Below, piece after piece: positions 8,743-17,340 of a stretch of DNA of 64,000 nucleotides. Below the pieces are notes generated by a model. That model was given only the letters and a program-made list of their open reading frames with translations, had not been told where the DNA came from and did no database searches. The stretch covers positions 2,769,501-2,833,500 of the forward strand of contig NZ_CP146069.1 of the NCBI RefSeq assembly GCF_037023735.1, in the 5' to 3' direction. The DNA is from Roseovarius sp. S88. GTDB lineage: Bacteria > Pseudomonadota > Alphaproteobacteria > Rhodobacterales > Rhodobacteraceae. Position 1 is the stretch's first letter; the number at the start of each line of letters is the position of its first letter. The position numbers and the translations under genes are program-made.

Positions 8743-9555
8743 TTATCGTTTGTCGCTGCGCCTCAAAATGAGCTGCGCGATCACCAAAAGGACGAGGGAT
8801 GCGAGCATCACCATTGTGCCGATGGCATTGACCTCTGGCGTGACACCGCGACGGATTGAAGAGAAGATGTAGATTGGCAGGGTCGTCTCTGAACCCGCGA
8901 CGAAAAAGGCGATGATAAAATCATCGAAACTGAACGTGAAGCTGAGCAAAAATCCCGCAAGGATGGCCGGGGCGATCAAAGGCAACGTAATGAGCCGAAA
9001 CGTCCGAAAGGGTGGTGCATAGAGGTCAGCGGATGCCTCGGACAACGCTGCTTCAAGTCCCTGAAGCCGGGCGCGCACGATCAGGACGACCAGAGCTAGT
9101 GTAAACATCGTATGCGCCGCGATCAACGAGGGTGTTCCCATAGACAAGGCAGGCGGATTGCTGCCTTCAGGCCAGAGGCTGGCTAGCCATGGGTTTACCA
9201 CGTCAAAGACAGTGACCAATGCAATAAGTGTGGCAATACCAATCACAATGCCGGGGATCATCACCGCGATATAGATGATCGCATCAAAAATAGCGCGTGC
9301 AGGTCCTTTGATCCCCTGCAGGCCAACTGCCGCAAGCGTCCCCAGAATGCTCGCCAGAGTGGCGGACACAAAGGCCACGATCAGGCTGTTGCCCAGCGCC
9401 TCCATGACAAATGGATTGTTGAGCGCACGTCCGTACCATTTAACCGAAAAACCCTCGAATTGGCTGGCGCTGCGACCAGCACTGAAGCTGAACAGCGCGA
9501 TGATTGCGATGGGTGTGTAAAGGAAGACATAAACCAGAAGGGAGTAAAGTCGCAT
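8743..9555 (-). CDS. ABC transporter permease, PotC type
   Basis: A 270-residue membrane permease of the spermidine/putrescine family. The start at 9555 is preceded by GGCGGTGAG. The cytoplasmic EAA-type loop reads SEASADLYAPPFRTFRLITLPLIAP, followed by FSFDDFIIAFFVAG, which is characteristic of PotC. It lies 10 bases behind the PotB-type gene. Together they form the channel for the periplasmic protein at 10.4-11.6 kb. The family also transports other cationic amines and opine-like compounds, so the ligand is not certain. Confidence 0.88.
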   Translation of the reverse strand: MRLYSLLVYVFLYTPIAIIALFSFSAGRSASQFEGFSVKWYGRALNNPFVMEALGNSLIVAFVSATLASILGTLAAVGLQGIKGPARAIFDAIIYIAVMIPGIVIGIATLIALVTVFDVVNPWLASLWPEGSNPPALSMGTPSLIAAHTMFTLALVVLIVRARLQGLEAALSEASADLYAPPFRTFRLITLPLIAPAILAGFLLSFTFSFDDFIIAFFVAGSETTLPIYIFSSIRRGVTPEVNAIGTMVMLASLVLLVIAQLILRRSDKR

Positions 9556-9565
9556 GCTCACCGCC

Positions 9566-10417
9566 TCACATGATCGACACGTCTTCGCGCGTGGCACTCA
9601 GCCGCGAAATCAGACGCATGTACACAGTGACCGTGACAAGCATGACCAAAATCAGCATCACTGCCACGGCGGAGCCAAAAGCCCAGTTCCGCGATTGCAA
9701 GAAGAGGTCTACAAGCGCATTGCCGACAAAGAACACCTTGCCGCCGCCCAACAGCGCCGGAATCAGGAACTCTCCCATCAACAGGATGAAAACCAGCATA
9801 CAGCCCGTTGCAATTCCTGAAATCGACATGGGAAGTGTGACGCGAACAAATGTGGTGAATGGCGTAGCGCCAAGGTCGGACGAGGCCTCCAAAAGCCGTT
9901 TGTCCAGACGATCCAGTGCCACGTAGATCGGAAAAACCATCAGTGGCAAATACCCGTAGACGATGCCCACCGTCACTGCAAATGGCGTGTAGATCAAACG
10001 TACGCCTTCAAGTCCGACGGTTTCAAGAAGCGCAGGTAACCCCTGACCTCCAAGAATGAAAATCCACGCGTAGCTTCGGATTAGGATTGAGGTCCAGAAC
10101 GGCACAATCACTAGAACCAGGAGGATCGTCTTCCATTTTGGATCAGTCCGTACGGCAAGCTGGTACGCCAAAGGATAGGCAATGATCAGAGCCGCCAGTG
10201 TTCCCAATGGAGCCAAGGTCAGCGTGTTCTTGAACGCTGTCAGACGCGACGGCAGATTTGCGTATTGTTCAAAGGTGAAGGCGGGCACCCAGCCACCGGC
10301 CGGTGCCCGCTCTCCAAAGCTGAACACTAGTACAACAGAAAGCGGAAGCACCAGCATAACCAAAAGCCATGCGCCAGCCGGCGCAACCAGCAGCCAGTTT
10401 CTTTCGCGTTCTGTCAC
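9566..10417 (-). CDS. ABC transporter permease, PotB type
   Basis: A 283-residue permease of the PotB family with an N-terminal helix near residues 8-30. It has the conserved block VIVPFWTSILIRSYAWIFIL and the EAA-type loop LEASSDLGATPFTTFVRVTLPMS. The start ATG at 10417 is 12 bases after the binding-protein stop. It is the second subunit in the operon order ATPase, binding protein, PotB, PotC, SDR. Confidence 0.88.
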   Translation of the reverse strand: MTERERNWLLVAPAGAWLLVMLVLPLSVVLVFSFGERAPAGGWVPAFTFEQYANLPSRLTAFKNTLTLAPLGTLAALIIAYPLAYQLAVRTDPKWKTILLVLVIVPFWTSILIRSYAWIFILGGQGLPALLETVGLEGVRLIYTPFAVTVGIVYGYLPLMVFPIYVALDRLDKRLLEASSDLGATPFTTFVRVTLPMSISGIATGCMLVFILLMGEFLIPALLGGGKVFFVGNALVDLFLQSRNWAFGSAVAVMLILVMLVTVTVYMRLISRLSATREDVSIM

Positions 10418-10429
10418 GCCGTCGTCCGA

Positions 10430-11583
10430 TCAGGCCGACTTGAACCGGGCCAAAAGTTCGGCACGGTTGGGATCGGTCAGAGTCGCAGCTGCTCCGAATT
10501 CCAGAGCATCCAAACTTTCAGCCGCCGGATAGAGGATCGGATCGTTCAAGATTTCTTCGGGCAGAAGTGCATTGGTGCGGCTATCAGCAACCGGATAGCC
10601 GTGCGCCATTACCTCCCGCGCATTCACTTCCGGGTCGAGCATGAAGTTGATCAAGGCATAGGCCGCTTCAACATGCGGCGCACCTTTGGGAATGGCGTAG
10701 TAGTCACTCCAAAGCTCACCCCCTCTTTGCCAAGCGCAAAGGCGATGTCCGGGATGTCTGTATTGAGCTGCTTGCCGTCGCCGGTCCAGCAAATCGTCAA
10801 CCACGCATCGCCAGAGCGCATGGCGGGCTGATAATCCGAAGTAATCGCAAAAAGATGCGGCTTGACGTCGATCAACAGCTTCTCGGCATCTGCCAGTTCT
10901 GCTTCGTCAATCGAGTTGAACGAGTAGCCATGATAGTTCAATGCCGCGCCAATCGTGGTCAACTGATAGTCGTGCACCATTGTCCGTCCACTGAAATCAT
11001 CCATCGTGCGGTCAAAGAACTCTTTCCAGCTTTCGAAAGGCGCACCACCGTTATGCGATGTGTTAATCGCCATGCCCGTAGTGCCCCAGTTTTTCGGCAC
11101 CGCGTAGACCACGCCATCGACGATCCCCGCATCGGAAAACCGCGCATCAAAGGCCGCAGGGTCATAGTTCGGCAGTTTCGAAAGATCGAGTGGTTCAATC
11201 AAATCCTCTTCGACATAAGTTGTGATTGTGTAGTTTGTGGGAACATACACATCCCAACCGCTGCCACCGGCCTGAAGCTTGGCGAGCATCTCTTCATTGG
11301 AGCCAAAGACATTCACCTGCGTGAAAGCGCCAGTTTGGTCCGTGAACATCTCGAAATTTGCAGGGTCATGGTAATTCGGCCAAGTGGCCAGAACAACGCG
11401 ATCACCAATATCACTTGCAAAGGCACGCGACGGGCTCAGACCCGGTAGGGCGCCCGCCATGACCGCCGTGGCCGCACCAAGACCCGTTGTGCCAAGAAAA
11501 TGCCGTCGCGTGATTGAACCTTTCTCGTAACGCCGCAGCTCTTCCATGAATTTCCGCTTTGAAATGTATGAATTGTCTTTCAT
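10430..11583 (-). pseudogene. PotD-like polyamine-type binding protein, interrupted by a frameshift
   Basis: Two adjoining frames together encode one PotD-like periplasmic protein of about 384 residues. Frame one runs from ATG 11583 (ribosome site GGGAGA) through a twin-arginine signal (RRHFLGTTGLGAA) and on to DIAFALGKEG. The correct continuation, GGELWSDYYAIPKGAPHVEAAY, is in the next frame and ends at 10430. The break falls at a run of five C on the plus strand (10719-10723); six would restore the frame. Without the change the protein ends with about 13 unrelated residues. This may be a real mutation, slippage in a G tract, or a read error. All other genes of the operon are intact. Confidence 0.85.
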
Positions 11584-11622
11584 GTCGTATCTCCCAGTTA
11601 AATGGTTGCTGCTCTTTGGCCT

Positions 11623-12747
11623 TCAGTCCGGCCTCAGGATTAAGGCGGCATCCGGGGTCCAATGGACCCAGACCGTGTCGCCTTTCCCGAGTGTCGATAA
11701 CCCTGCATCGGTTTGACGCGGAGCCAGTGCTGTAATGATTCCAAGATGATCGTGGCGAACGACGTATTCGGTGTGCTCACCCAAAAAAATGCGGTTCTGA
11801 ACCTTCGCTGCGAGACCGCCGGGCACTTCTTCACGGCTCAGCCTGATTTGCTCAGGACGAACGCTCAGGCACGCATTCTGCCCGGCTGCGACGTCGCTGA
11901 CCAAGGCGCTGGCATAGGTCTGCCCATCGCCGAGTGTGATCCCGCTTTCGCCACCCGAAACGCGCGCGACTTTGCCGTCAAAAAAGTTCGATGTTCCAAC
12001 AAAGTCAGCAACATAACGAGTGACTGGATGGTCATAGAGCTCTTGTGGGCTACCAACCTGAACGATCTCGCCCGCGCGCATCACACATATCCGGTCCGAT
12101 AGCGAAAGCGCCTCTTCCTGATCATGTGTCACAAGGATGAAAGTGATCCCCAACTGGCGCTGGATGTCCTGCAATTCAATCTGCATCTCTTTGCGAAGTT
12201 TGCGGTCCAGTGCCGCAAGCGGCTCATCCAGCAAGAGAAGCTTGGGTTCATTGACAATGGCCCGCGCCAACGCAACCCGTTGCTGTTGACCACCTGACAT
12301 CTCCCAGGTTCGGCGCCTACCAAAATCACCAAGTCGCACCGTTTCGAGTACTCTTAGCACCCTGTCCATTATTTCAGGTTTCGGCAATTTGGGCCGCTGT
12401 TGTTCAAGGCCATACGCAATGTTCTGCTCAACAGTCATGTGCGGGAAAAGCGCGTAGCTCTGAAAGACCATGTTCACAGGGCGACGATAGGGCTCAAGGT
12501 CCGATACGTTCTCATTCCCGATAAGAACCTGCCCCGCGCTTGGTGTCTCAAATCCAGCGAGCATTCTCAATGCTGTGGTTTTTCCACAGCCAGATGGGCC
12601 CAGAAAAGACAAAAATTCGCCGGACCGAATGCTCAGGTTCATTTTGCTCACCGCCACAAGCGAACCAAATCGCTTGGTCACATCCCGCAGCTCAGCAATC
12701 GATGCATCTGTGTCGTCTTTGAGTTTTACGTGATCCTGCACTGGCAT
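11623..12747 (-). CDS. ABC transporter ATP-binding protein, PotA type
   Basis: A 374-residue ATPase. Walker A is GPSGCGKTT, the Q-loop FQSYALFPHM, the signature MSGGQQQR, Walker B LLLLDEPLAALDRK, and the switch histidine is in VTHDQEEA. A TOBE domain follows (SVRPEQIRLS region), as in PotA and FbpC. It is the first gene of the minus-strand operon. The divergent LuxR-type gene starts 122 bases away, so the promoter and control sites lie in 12748-12869. Confidence 0.9.
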   Translation of the reverse strand: MPVQDHVKLKDDTDASIAELRDVTKRFGSLVAVSKMNLSIRSGEFLSFLGPSGCGKTTALRMLAGFETPSAGQVLIGNENVSDLEPYRRPVNMVFQSYALFPHMTVEQNIAYGLEQQRPKLPKPEIMDRVLRVLETVRLGDFGRRRTWEMSGGQQQRVALARAIVNEPKLLLLDEPLAALDRKLRKEMQIELQDIQRQLGITFILVTHDQEEALSLSDRICVMRAGEIVQVGSPQELYDHPVTRYVADFVGTSNFFDGKVARVSGGESGITLGDGQTYASALVSDVAAGQNACLSVRPEQIRLSREEVPGGLAAKVQNRIFLGEHTEYVVRHDHLGIITALAPRQTDAGLSTLGKGDTVWVHWTPDAALILRPD

Positions 12748-12776
12748 GCCTGGAATGAGAGAACAGCAGTCGGAGG

Positions 12777-12843
12777 TCTATAACACCGATGATATAAATT
12801 TTCGCAAAAAGGCTATTTGTGTAAATATACAATTTGTTATAGA
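12777..12843. promoter_or_regulatory. Intergenic 9-bp inverted repeat between potA-like and LuxR-type genes
   Basis: TCTATAACA at 12777-12785 and its exact reverse complement TGTTATAGA at 12835-12843 flank an AT-rich core of 49 bases. The pair sits in the shared promoter region of the polyamine-type operon and the LuxR-type regulator. It could be two operator halves for the regulator, or the edges of a structured leader. Function is inferred from symmetry and place. Confidence 0.4.
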
Positions 12844-12869
12844 TAGCACTAAAAAGCTGAGCCAAATTG

Positions 12870-13646
12870 ATGACGACCAACTGGAATCAACAGACCGCGC
12901 TTTGCCTTGATGCACTCGGCAAATCGGCATTCGCCGCGACACTGGCCGGATCGATCCGCAGTTTGGTACCTTATGAATTTACAGTCATATTCGGCTATAT
13001 CGGGAAAGAACGCCCTCTTGCCCTCTTTGACGATTTCTCACCGGAACGCAAAAGGCTTCATGTCGATGAGTATCTGGAAGGGCCTTACCTGATAGATCCA
13101 TTTTTTCTGGCAAGCACCGGAGACACACCACCTGGAATTTGGCGCCTTCGAGAAATAGCACCTGACCGTTTTTACCAGGGAGAGTACTTCCGGAGTTATT
13201 ACGCACAAACAGGTTTGGCAGAAGAGGTTGGGTTCTTAATCGATGTGGATTCCAAGTTGTCCATCGTTGTTTCGTTGATGCGAACAGAGAAAAAATTCAG
13301 CAAGGCCGAGATACGCGTGCTTTCGGACATTCAGCCCGTGGTTGATGCCCTCTGCCGTCGTCATTGGTCGAATGTCGAAAGAACCGGACGCGCCGAAGCA
13401 TCAATCATGCTAAACCAAAAAGTGTCCGACGCGTTTTGCACAATCGGCGGAGGAGCACTCACACAACGCGAAAGCCAGATCGTTGAACTGACGTTGCGCG
13501 GACACTCTTCCGAGGCCATCGGGCGTCTTCTTGCAATTTCACCAGGAACTGTCCGAATTCACCGGCGAAATGTCTATTCCAAACTTAGGATAAACTCACA
13601 GGGTGAACTTTTTTCGATTTTCCTAGAAACGATTGGTGCCGTCTAA
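12870..13646 (+). CDS. LuxR-family helix-turn-helix transcriptional regulator
   Basis: A 258-residue regulator. The C-terminal LuxR/FixJ helix-turn-helix is clear: LTQRESQIVELTLRGHSSEAIGRLLAISPGTVRIHRRNVYSKL at roughly residues 190-235. The N-terminal 170 residues do not match a receiver domain (no phosphoacceptor pattern) and lack the tryptophan/tyrosine pattern of acyl-homoserine-lactone receptors, so the signal is unknown. The start is ATG 12870, or TTG 12867. Divergent placement suggests it controls the polyamine-type ABC operon. Confidence 0.8.
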   Translation: MTTNWNQQTALCLDALGKSAFAATLAGSIRSLVPYEFTVIFGYIGKERPLALFDDFSPERKRLHVDEYLEGPYLIDPFFLASTGDTPPGIWRLREIAPDRFYQGEYFRSYYAQTGLAEEVGFLIDVDSKLSIVVSLMRTEKKFSKAEIRVLSDIQPVVDALCRRHWSNVERTGRAEASIMLNQKVSDAFCTIGGGALTQRESQIVELTLRGHSSEAIGRLLAISPGTVRIHRRNVYSKLRINSQGELFSIFLETIGAV

Positions 13647-14335
13647 GTCGGTACTATGTAAGACAGGTGTCAAAATTCTTTAGATGGACCGAACCACTTG
13701 TTCATTCCGCAACGCAAGTGTCGGTGCCGGGCCTGTGATTTCACACTTTCGATTTGAGCGGTTCTTTCTTTCCAGACTGGGTTTCGCGAGATGTCTTTGT
13801 ACCTGCAACTTGATAAGATCGTGCAGCGAGAACATGTGATGAGGCGAATAGCAAAAGAAAACGATTTTCTTCTTTTGCGCAACGGGAGAAGCCTATGACA
13901 ATTCACAGGTGGACCTGAGCAAAATGACAATTGGGCAAATCGCCGGAAGGCTGAAGCCATCTCACCTTTGGACTGTACTTGTTGCATTGTGTGCGGCTCT
14001 CGCTGGGGCCTTTTCGTTAGGTGCGCAACTTCTTCCTTGAACTTATAGCCGTCAGCAAATCCAGCGCCGCCTACGGGCGGACCTTCGCGCTTGCAGCGAA
14101 TGACGGCAAAGCGGGCTGCGACCGCAGCATAATGATCGGTCGTTGAACGGCAGGAATGGGCCGTCGTTGTCGGTGACCTCGCCACCCATCACGTGGATGC
14201 TGGGCCGCTTGCGATGGCGGCAATGTGCCCATTTTGATCAAAGATCGCGTTGAATGAAGAACCATTCACGCCTTACCAACTACACACATTCTCAACTCTC
14301 CATGCCGGCGACAATTTCAAAGGCTACGAGAGATT
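13647..14335. other. Gene-poor interval with no confident gene except one tiny frame
   Basis: This 689-base stretch holds open frames on both strands that do not look like protein (biased, arginine/serine-rich, no recognisable domain). The only suggestive element is a 38-codon frame at 13924-14040 with a membrane segment. The stretch may be the remains of older genes; I see no intact promoter, RNA gene or repeat that I can support. Confidence 0.5.
13924..14040 (+). CDS. Possible 38-residue membrane peptide or gene remnant
   Basis: ATG 13924 opens a short frame ending in TGA at 14038. The peptide begins MTIGQIAGRLKPSHLW and continues as one hydrophobic helix rich in alanine and leucine, ending SLGAQLLP. 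The amphipathic start plus single helix looks like a membrane anchor, perhaps the N-terminus of a lost larger protein. The ribosome site is weak and no partner gene is near. I do not recognise a family. Confidence 0.25.
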   Translation: MTIGQIAGRLKPSHLWTVLVALCAALAGAFSLGAQLLP

Positions 14336-14689
14336 TCACCAGATTAGCAGGCCTGGTTTTTGTGCTTCAAAACCTTTTGCGCTCGGAAAAAGGGAGCGCA
14401 TTCTTGCAACCGTTTCAATCTCGCCATCCAGCATCGTTTCAACAGTGCCCAACCAAGTCTTAAATGTATCAGAGTCCCAATGGTCCTGAAAGGCTGCTTC
14501 GTCTCTGAACACTTCATAGAAGTAGAAACGGTTTGGGTTCGCCTCATCCACCATGATCTGAAATTGAAAAACCTCAGGATCTTCACTGACAACGTTCTGC
14601 GCTTCGAAGATGCTGGCAGCCAGAAAAGACTTTCGGTGCTCAGGTTTAACGTTCACTACGAAGAACCCCCCAAACAATGCATCTTCCAT
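14336..14689 (-). CDS. Antibiotic biosynthesis monooxygenase (ABM) domain protein
   Basis: A 117-residue single-domain protein of the dimeric ferredoxin-like ABM/LsrG/YgiN fold. Typical blocks are FVVNVKPEHRKSFLAA at the first strand-helix, FQIMVDEANPNRFYFYEVFRDEAAFQDHW in the middle, and the H-x-x-S/T-like helix SDTFKTWLG. ATG 14689 has GGAGG six bases before it; two upstream ATGs lack such a site. Family members act as cofactor-free oxygenases or on quinol-like and signal molecules. The substrate here is unknown. Confidence 0.82.
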   Translation of the reverse strand: MEDALFGGFFVVNVKPEHRKSFLAASIFEAQNVVSEDPEVFQFQIMVDEANPNRFYFYEVFRDEAAFQDHWDSDTFKTWLGTVETMLDGEIETVARMRSLFPSAKGFEAQKPGLLIW

Positions 14690-14786
14690 ATTTGCCTCCA
14701 TCATTGATCGACAAGCCATCGCAGGTCAGAAAACACGCCAATCCCACTTGTGCGCATTAACCTTAAGCACAGCTTTAGCCATCGCC

Positions 14787-15548
14787 CTACGCGGATCTCT
14801 TGTTTTCCTCCGCATCACCCCATCCTAGCGCACATGAAAGTTCATGCGACATCGCGGTCAGTGTTTGGCCGATGTTTTTCCTCATGGAGGGCGTGAACAC
14901 CCGCACGGAAGCTGTAGCGCCAATCGACAGCGTCGAACCAATACCGGATTTGGCCAACGTCGTTGCAACAGAACTTATCCCCCGTTCCAGCTCTTCGACA
15001 CATTCGGCATACCCTTTGGCCCGGATAGCGTCGAGTTCCGCTGCCAAGTCCTCTCGGTTTGAAATCGTGCGTTCGGTATATCGTTTGAGCTGTCCATTCA
15101 GTTCATCATGAGACAGCAAATCTGGCGATAGTGCCGCGATGGCCTTGGCGCAAGAGCACGCGTGCAATGGGCGCTTGCCCATGCCTGGGTGCAGATAAGA
15201 CACGCCCGTCTGCGGTGTTGCCACGTGAATTATCTCGACCCAGTGACCGCGCAGCCGAGACAAGAAGAATGCAGCTCCATAGTCACTGGCGGCATTGGCG
15301 AGCACCGGCGCAATCACGTCCAGAAGTGCAGGATCGGAGTGATCGCTCAGTGTGATGCGCTTCAACCTCATCCCAATTGCAAACTCTCCGCGGGCGGGCG
15401 ATTCAATTAGACCTGACGAAACAAGATCCTGAACCAGCCTATAGGCAGTCGGTTTGGGGAGATCGGACTGCGCACAGATATCCGCCACGGTTGCACGTCC
15501 TTTTTGACCAACCACTTCCAATATCAGCACTAGACGTTCGAGGTACAT
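14787..15548 (-). CDS. IclR family transcriptional regulator
   Basis: A 253-residue regulator. The N-terminal winged helix includes RATVADICAQSDLPKPTAYRLVQDLVSSGLIE. The effector domain shows the IclR pattern GKRPLHACSCAKAIAALSP and the C-terminal block ELERGISSVATTLAKSGIGSTLSIGATASV. The start ATG 15548 follows GTGAGAAAA; the longer open frame to 15632 would run into the divergent gene. It is set back to back with the methanethiol oxidase operon and is its likely regulator. Confidence 0.88.
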   Translation of the reverse strand: MYLERLVLILEVVGQKGRATVADICAQSDLPKPTAYRLVQDLVSSGLIESPARGEFAIGMRLKRITLSDHSDPALLDVIAPVLANAASDYGAAFFLSRLRGHWVEIIHVATPQTGVSYLHPGMGKRPLHACSCAKAIAALSPDLLSHDELNGQLKRYTERTISNREDLAAELDAIRAKGYAECVEELERGISSVATTLAKSGIGSTLSIGATASVRVFTPSMRKNIGQTLTAMSHELSCALGWGDAEENKRSA

Positions 15549-15619
15549 TTTTCTCACTATGCGATAACACGATTTTCGATATACGATAGATTGAGTGGAA
15601 TCAAGGGAGTGATGATACG
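15549..15619. promoter_or_regulatory. Divergent promoter between IclR gene and methanethiol oxidase operon
   Basis: The 71-base gap contains four CGAT units in the same orientation at 15562, 15570, 15577 and 15584, spaced 7-8 bases apart. They lie between the two start codons and are candidate binding units for the IclR protein. The GGGAG at 15605-15609 is the ribosome site of the plus-strand operon. Confidence 0.45.
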
Positions 15620-16975
15620 ATGGATAGAGCATGCTGCGGACCGGGCTACGGGAGCCCGCAAGAAGCCATCAAAGCCCCCCGTGAAAAGCTGCTGTACACA
15701 ATCGCCATCTACACAGGGACGGGTATACAGAAGCCCGACTATCTGGCAACCGTGGATGTAGATCCTGACAGTCCAACCTATTCTCAAGTGATCCACCGGC
15801 TGGAGATGCCTGGGATCGGGGATGAGCTTCACCACATGGGTTGGAATGCCTGCTCGTCCTGTCACGATGACAGCTCAATGGCTCGGAAATATTTGATACT
15901 GCCTGGTGTGCGCTCCAACAATCTTCACATTGTCGACACCGCTACCGACGCGCGCGCCCCACGGTTGCACAAGGTGATCGATGGTGCCGAGATCAAGGCC
16001 AAGGCCGATCTGTCAGGGCCCCATACTGTGCATTGTCTGGGCTCGGAGATCATTATCTCCTTCCTTGGAAACGCCAAGGGCGAGGCTCCTGGTGGCTATC
16101 TGCATCTCGACAAGGAGTTCAACATCGTTGGACGTTGGGAAAGCTCCATGGGCGACATCAAGTTCGGCTACGATTTCTGGTATCAACCGCGTCACAACGT
16201 GATGGTGAGCTCTGAATGGGCCGCACCCAATACCTTCATGCCCGGCTTCGACCTGGAAGAAGTGGGCCATCTGAAATACGGGCGTGAGCTACATTTCTGG
16301 GATTTCGAAAAGCGCGAGCCCGTCGAAAGTTTCTATCTGGGTGAAGACGGGCTCTTGCCCCTGGAGGTCAAGTTCCATCATGACCCAGACAGCACGCATG
16401 GGTTTTGTGGGGCAGCGCTGTCGACCAATGTTATCCACTGGTGGAAGGACAGCGATGGAACCTGGAAGTGGGAAAAGATAATCGACGTGCAAAATGAGAT
16501 GCACCCCGAATGGCCGATCCCTTTGCCAGGGGTCATGTCGGCGATCCTTATCTCGATGGACGACAAATACCTCTATCTCAACAATTGGCTGCATGGCGAC
16601 ATGCGCCAATATGACATCACCGATCCGCATAATCCCAAACTGACAGGCCAGGTATTCATGGGAGGCCTATTGGATAAAGCCCCAATCGTGAACGGGATCG
16701 AGGTCGCCGGTGGTCCGCAGATGTTTCAACTCTCACTGGACGGACGCCGACTCTACGTCACAACCTCGCTGTTCTCGACCTGGGACAACCAGTTCTACCC
16801 CGAGATCCGTGAAAAGGGAGGTGTAATGGTGATGATAGACTGCGACCCCGAAACGGGCGGCATGAAGATTAACGAAGACTTTATCGTGGACTTTGGAGAA
16901 GAGCCGAATGGCCCCTCGCGCTGCCACGAGAGCCGGTATCCAGGCGGTGATTGCACAAGCGATATTTGGCTATGA
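15620..16975 (+). CDS. Methanethiol oxidase / selenium-binding protein (SBP56, SELENBP1 family)
   Basis: A 451-residue protein closely resembling animal SELENBP1 along its whole length. Shared blocks include DYLATVDVDPDSP, QVIHRLEMP, DELHHMGWNACSSC (Cys78 and Cys81), GYDFWYQPRHNVMVSSEWAAPN, YLNNWLHGDMRQYDI and the terminal YPGGDCTSDIW. SELENBP1 and bacterial MtoX oxidise methanethiol to formaldehyde, hydrogen sulfide and hydrogen peroxide with copper. No signal peptide is visible, so this form is probably cytoplasmic, unlike periplasmic MtoX. The stop overlaps the next start by four bases (ATGA). Substrate is inferred from the family. Confidence 0.88.
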   Translation: MDRACCGPGYGSPQEAIKAPREKLLYTIAIYTGTGIQKPDYLATVDVDPDSPTYSQVIHRLEMPGIGDELHHMGWNACSSCHDDSSMARKYLILPGVRSNNLHIVDTATDARAPRLHKVIDGAEIKAKADLSGPHTVHCLGSEIIISFLGNAKGEAPGGYLHLDKEFNIVGRWESSMGDIKFGYDFWYQPRHNVMVSSEWAAPNTFMPGFDLEEVGHLKYGRELHFWDFEKREPVESFYLGEDGLLPLEVKFHHDPDSTHGFCGAALSTNVIHWWKDSDGTWKWEKIIDVQNEMHPEWPIPLPGVMSAILISMDDKYLYLNNWLHGDMRQYDITDPHNPKLTGQVFMGGLLDKAPIVNGIEVAGGPQMFQLSLDGRRLYVTTSLFSTWDNQFYPEIREKGGVMVMIDCDPETGGMKINEDFIVDFGEEPNGPSRCHESRYPGGDCTSDIWL

Positions 16976-17337
16976 AGACGCATACCGTGACAATCGCGAA
17001 CCGGGACGGTGCGACCTTTTTGGTCAACACGCGCCGCCCATTGCTGGAACAACTCAGGGACCAGGGCGTCGATCTTCCCTATGGCTGTGAATATGGCGGC
17101 TGCATTACCTGCGCTGCGAAACTGAAGACCGGCTCGGTGGATCAACGCCGACAGGTCGCCCTCAACAACCGCCAGATCGCCAACGGTTATGTAATCCTGT
17201 GCGTTGCCCGCGCGACGTCCGACATCACTTTGGAGATCGGGGTAGAGAGCCATGACAAGCTCTACCGAAATCCGTTTCTCGACCCGCTCAAACCCCACGA
17301 ACTCAAGGCGGACATTGCGACACCGAAGGAAGGTTAA
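16972..17337 (+). CDS. Plant-type [2Fe-2S] ferredoxin
   Basis: A 121-residue ferredoxin. The cluster cysteines are Cys39, Cys44, Cys47 and Cys77, in YGCEYGGCITC and VILC, matching the C-x4-C-x2-C-x29-C spacing of plant-type ferredoxins. The start overlaps the methanethiol oxidase stop (ATGA), so the two are co-translated. It could deliver electrons to, or accept them from, the oxidase or a partner enzyme not in the window. A tail of about 40 residues after the last cysteine is longer than in plain ferredoxins. Confidence 0.88.
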   Translation: MKTHTVTIANRDGATFLVNTRRPLLEQLRDQGVDLPYGCEYGGCITCAAKLKTGSVDQRRQVALNNRQIANGYVILCVARATSDITLEIGVESHDKLYRNPFLDPLKPHELKADIATPKEG

Positions 17338-17340
17338 CTG

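Noticed and set aside
13670..14185. 171-codon minus-strand open frame.
   Set aside because: Biased composition, no start signal and no recognisable domain; treated as chance.
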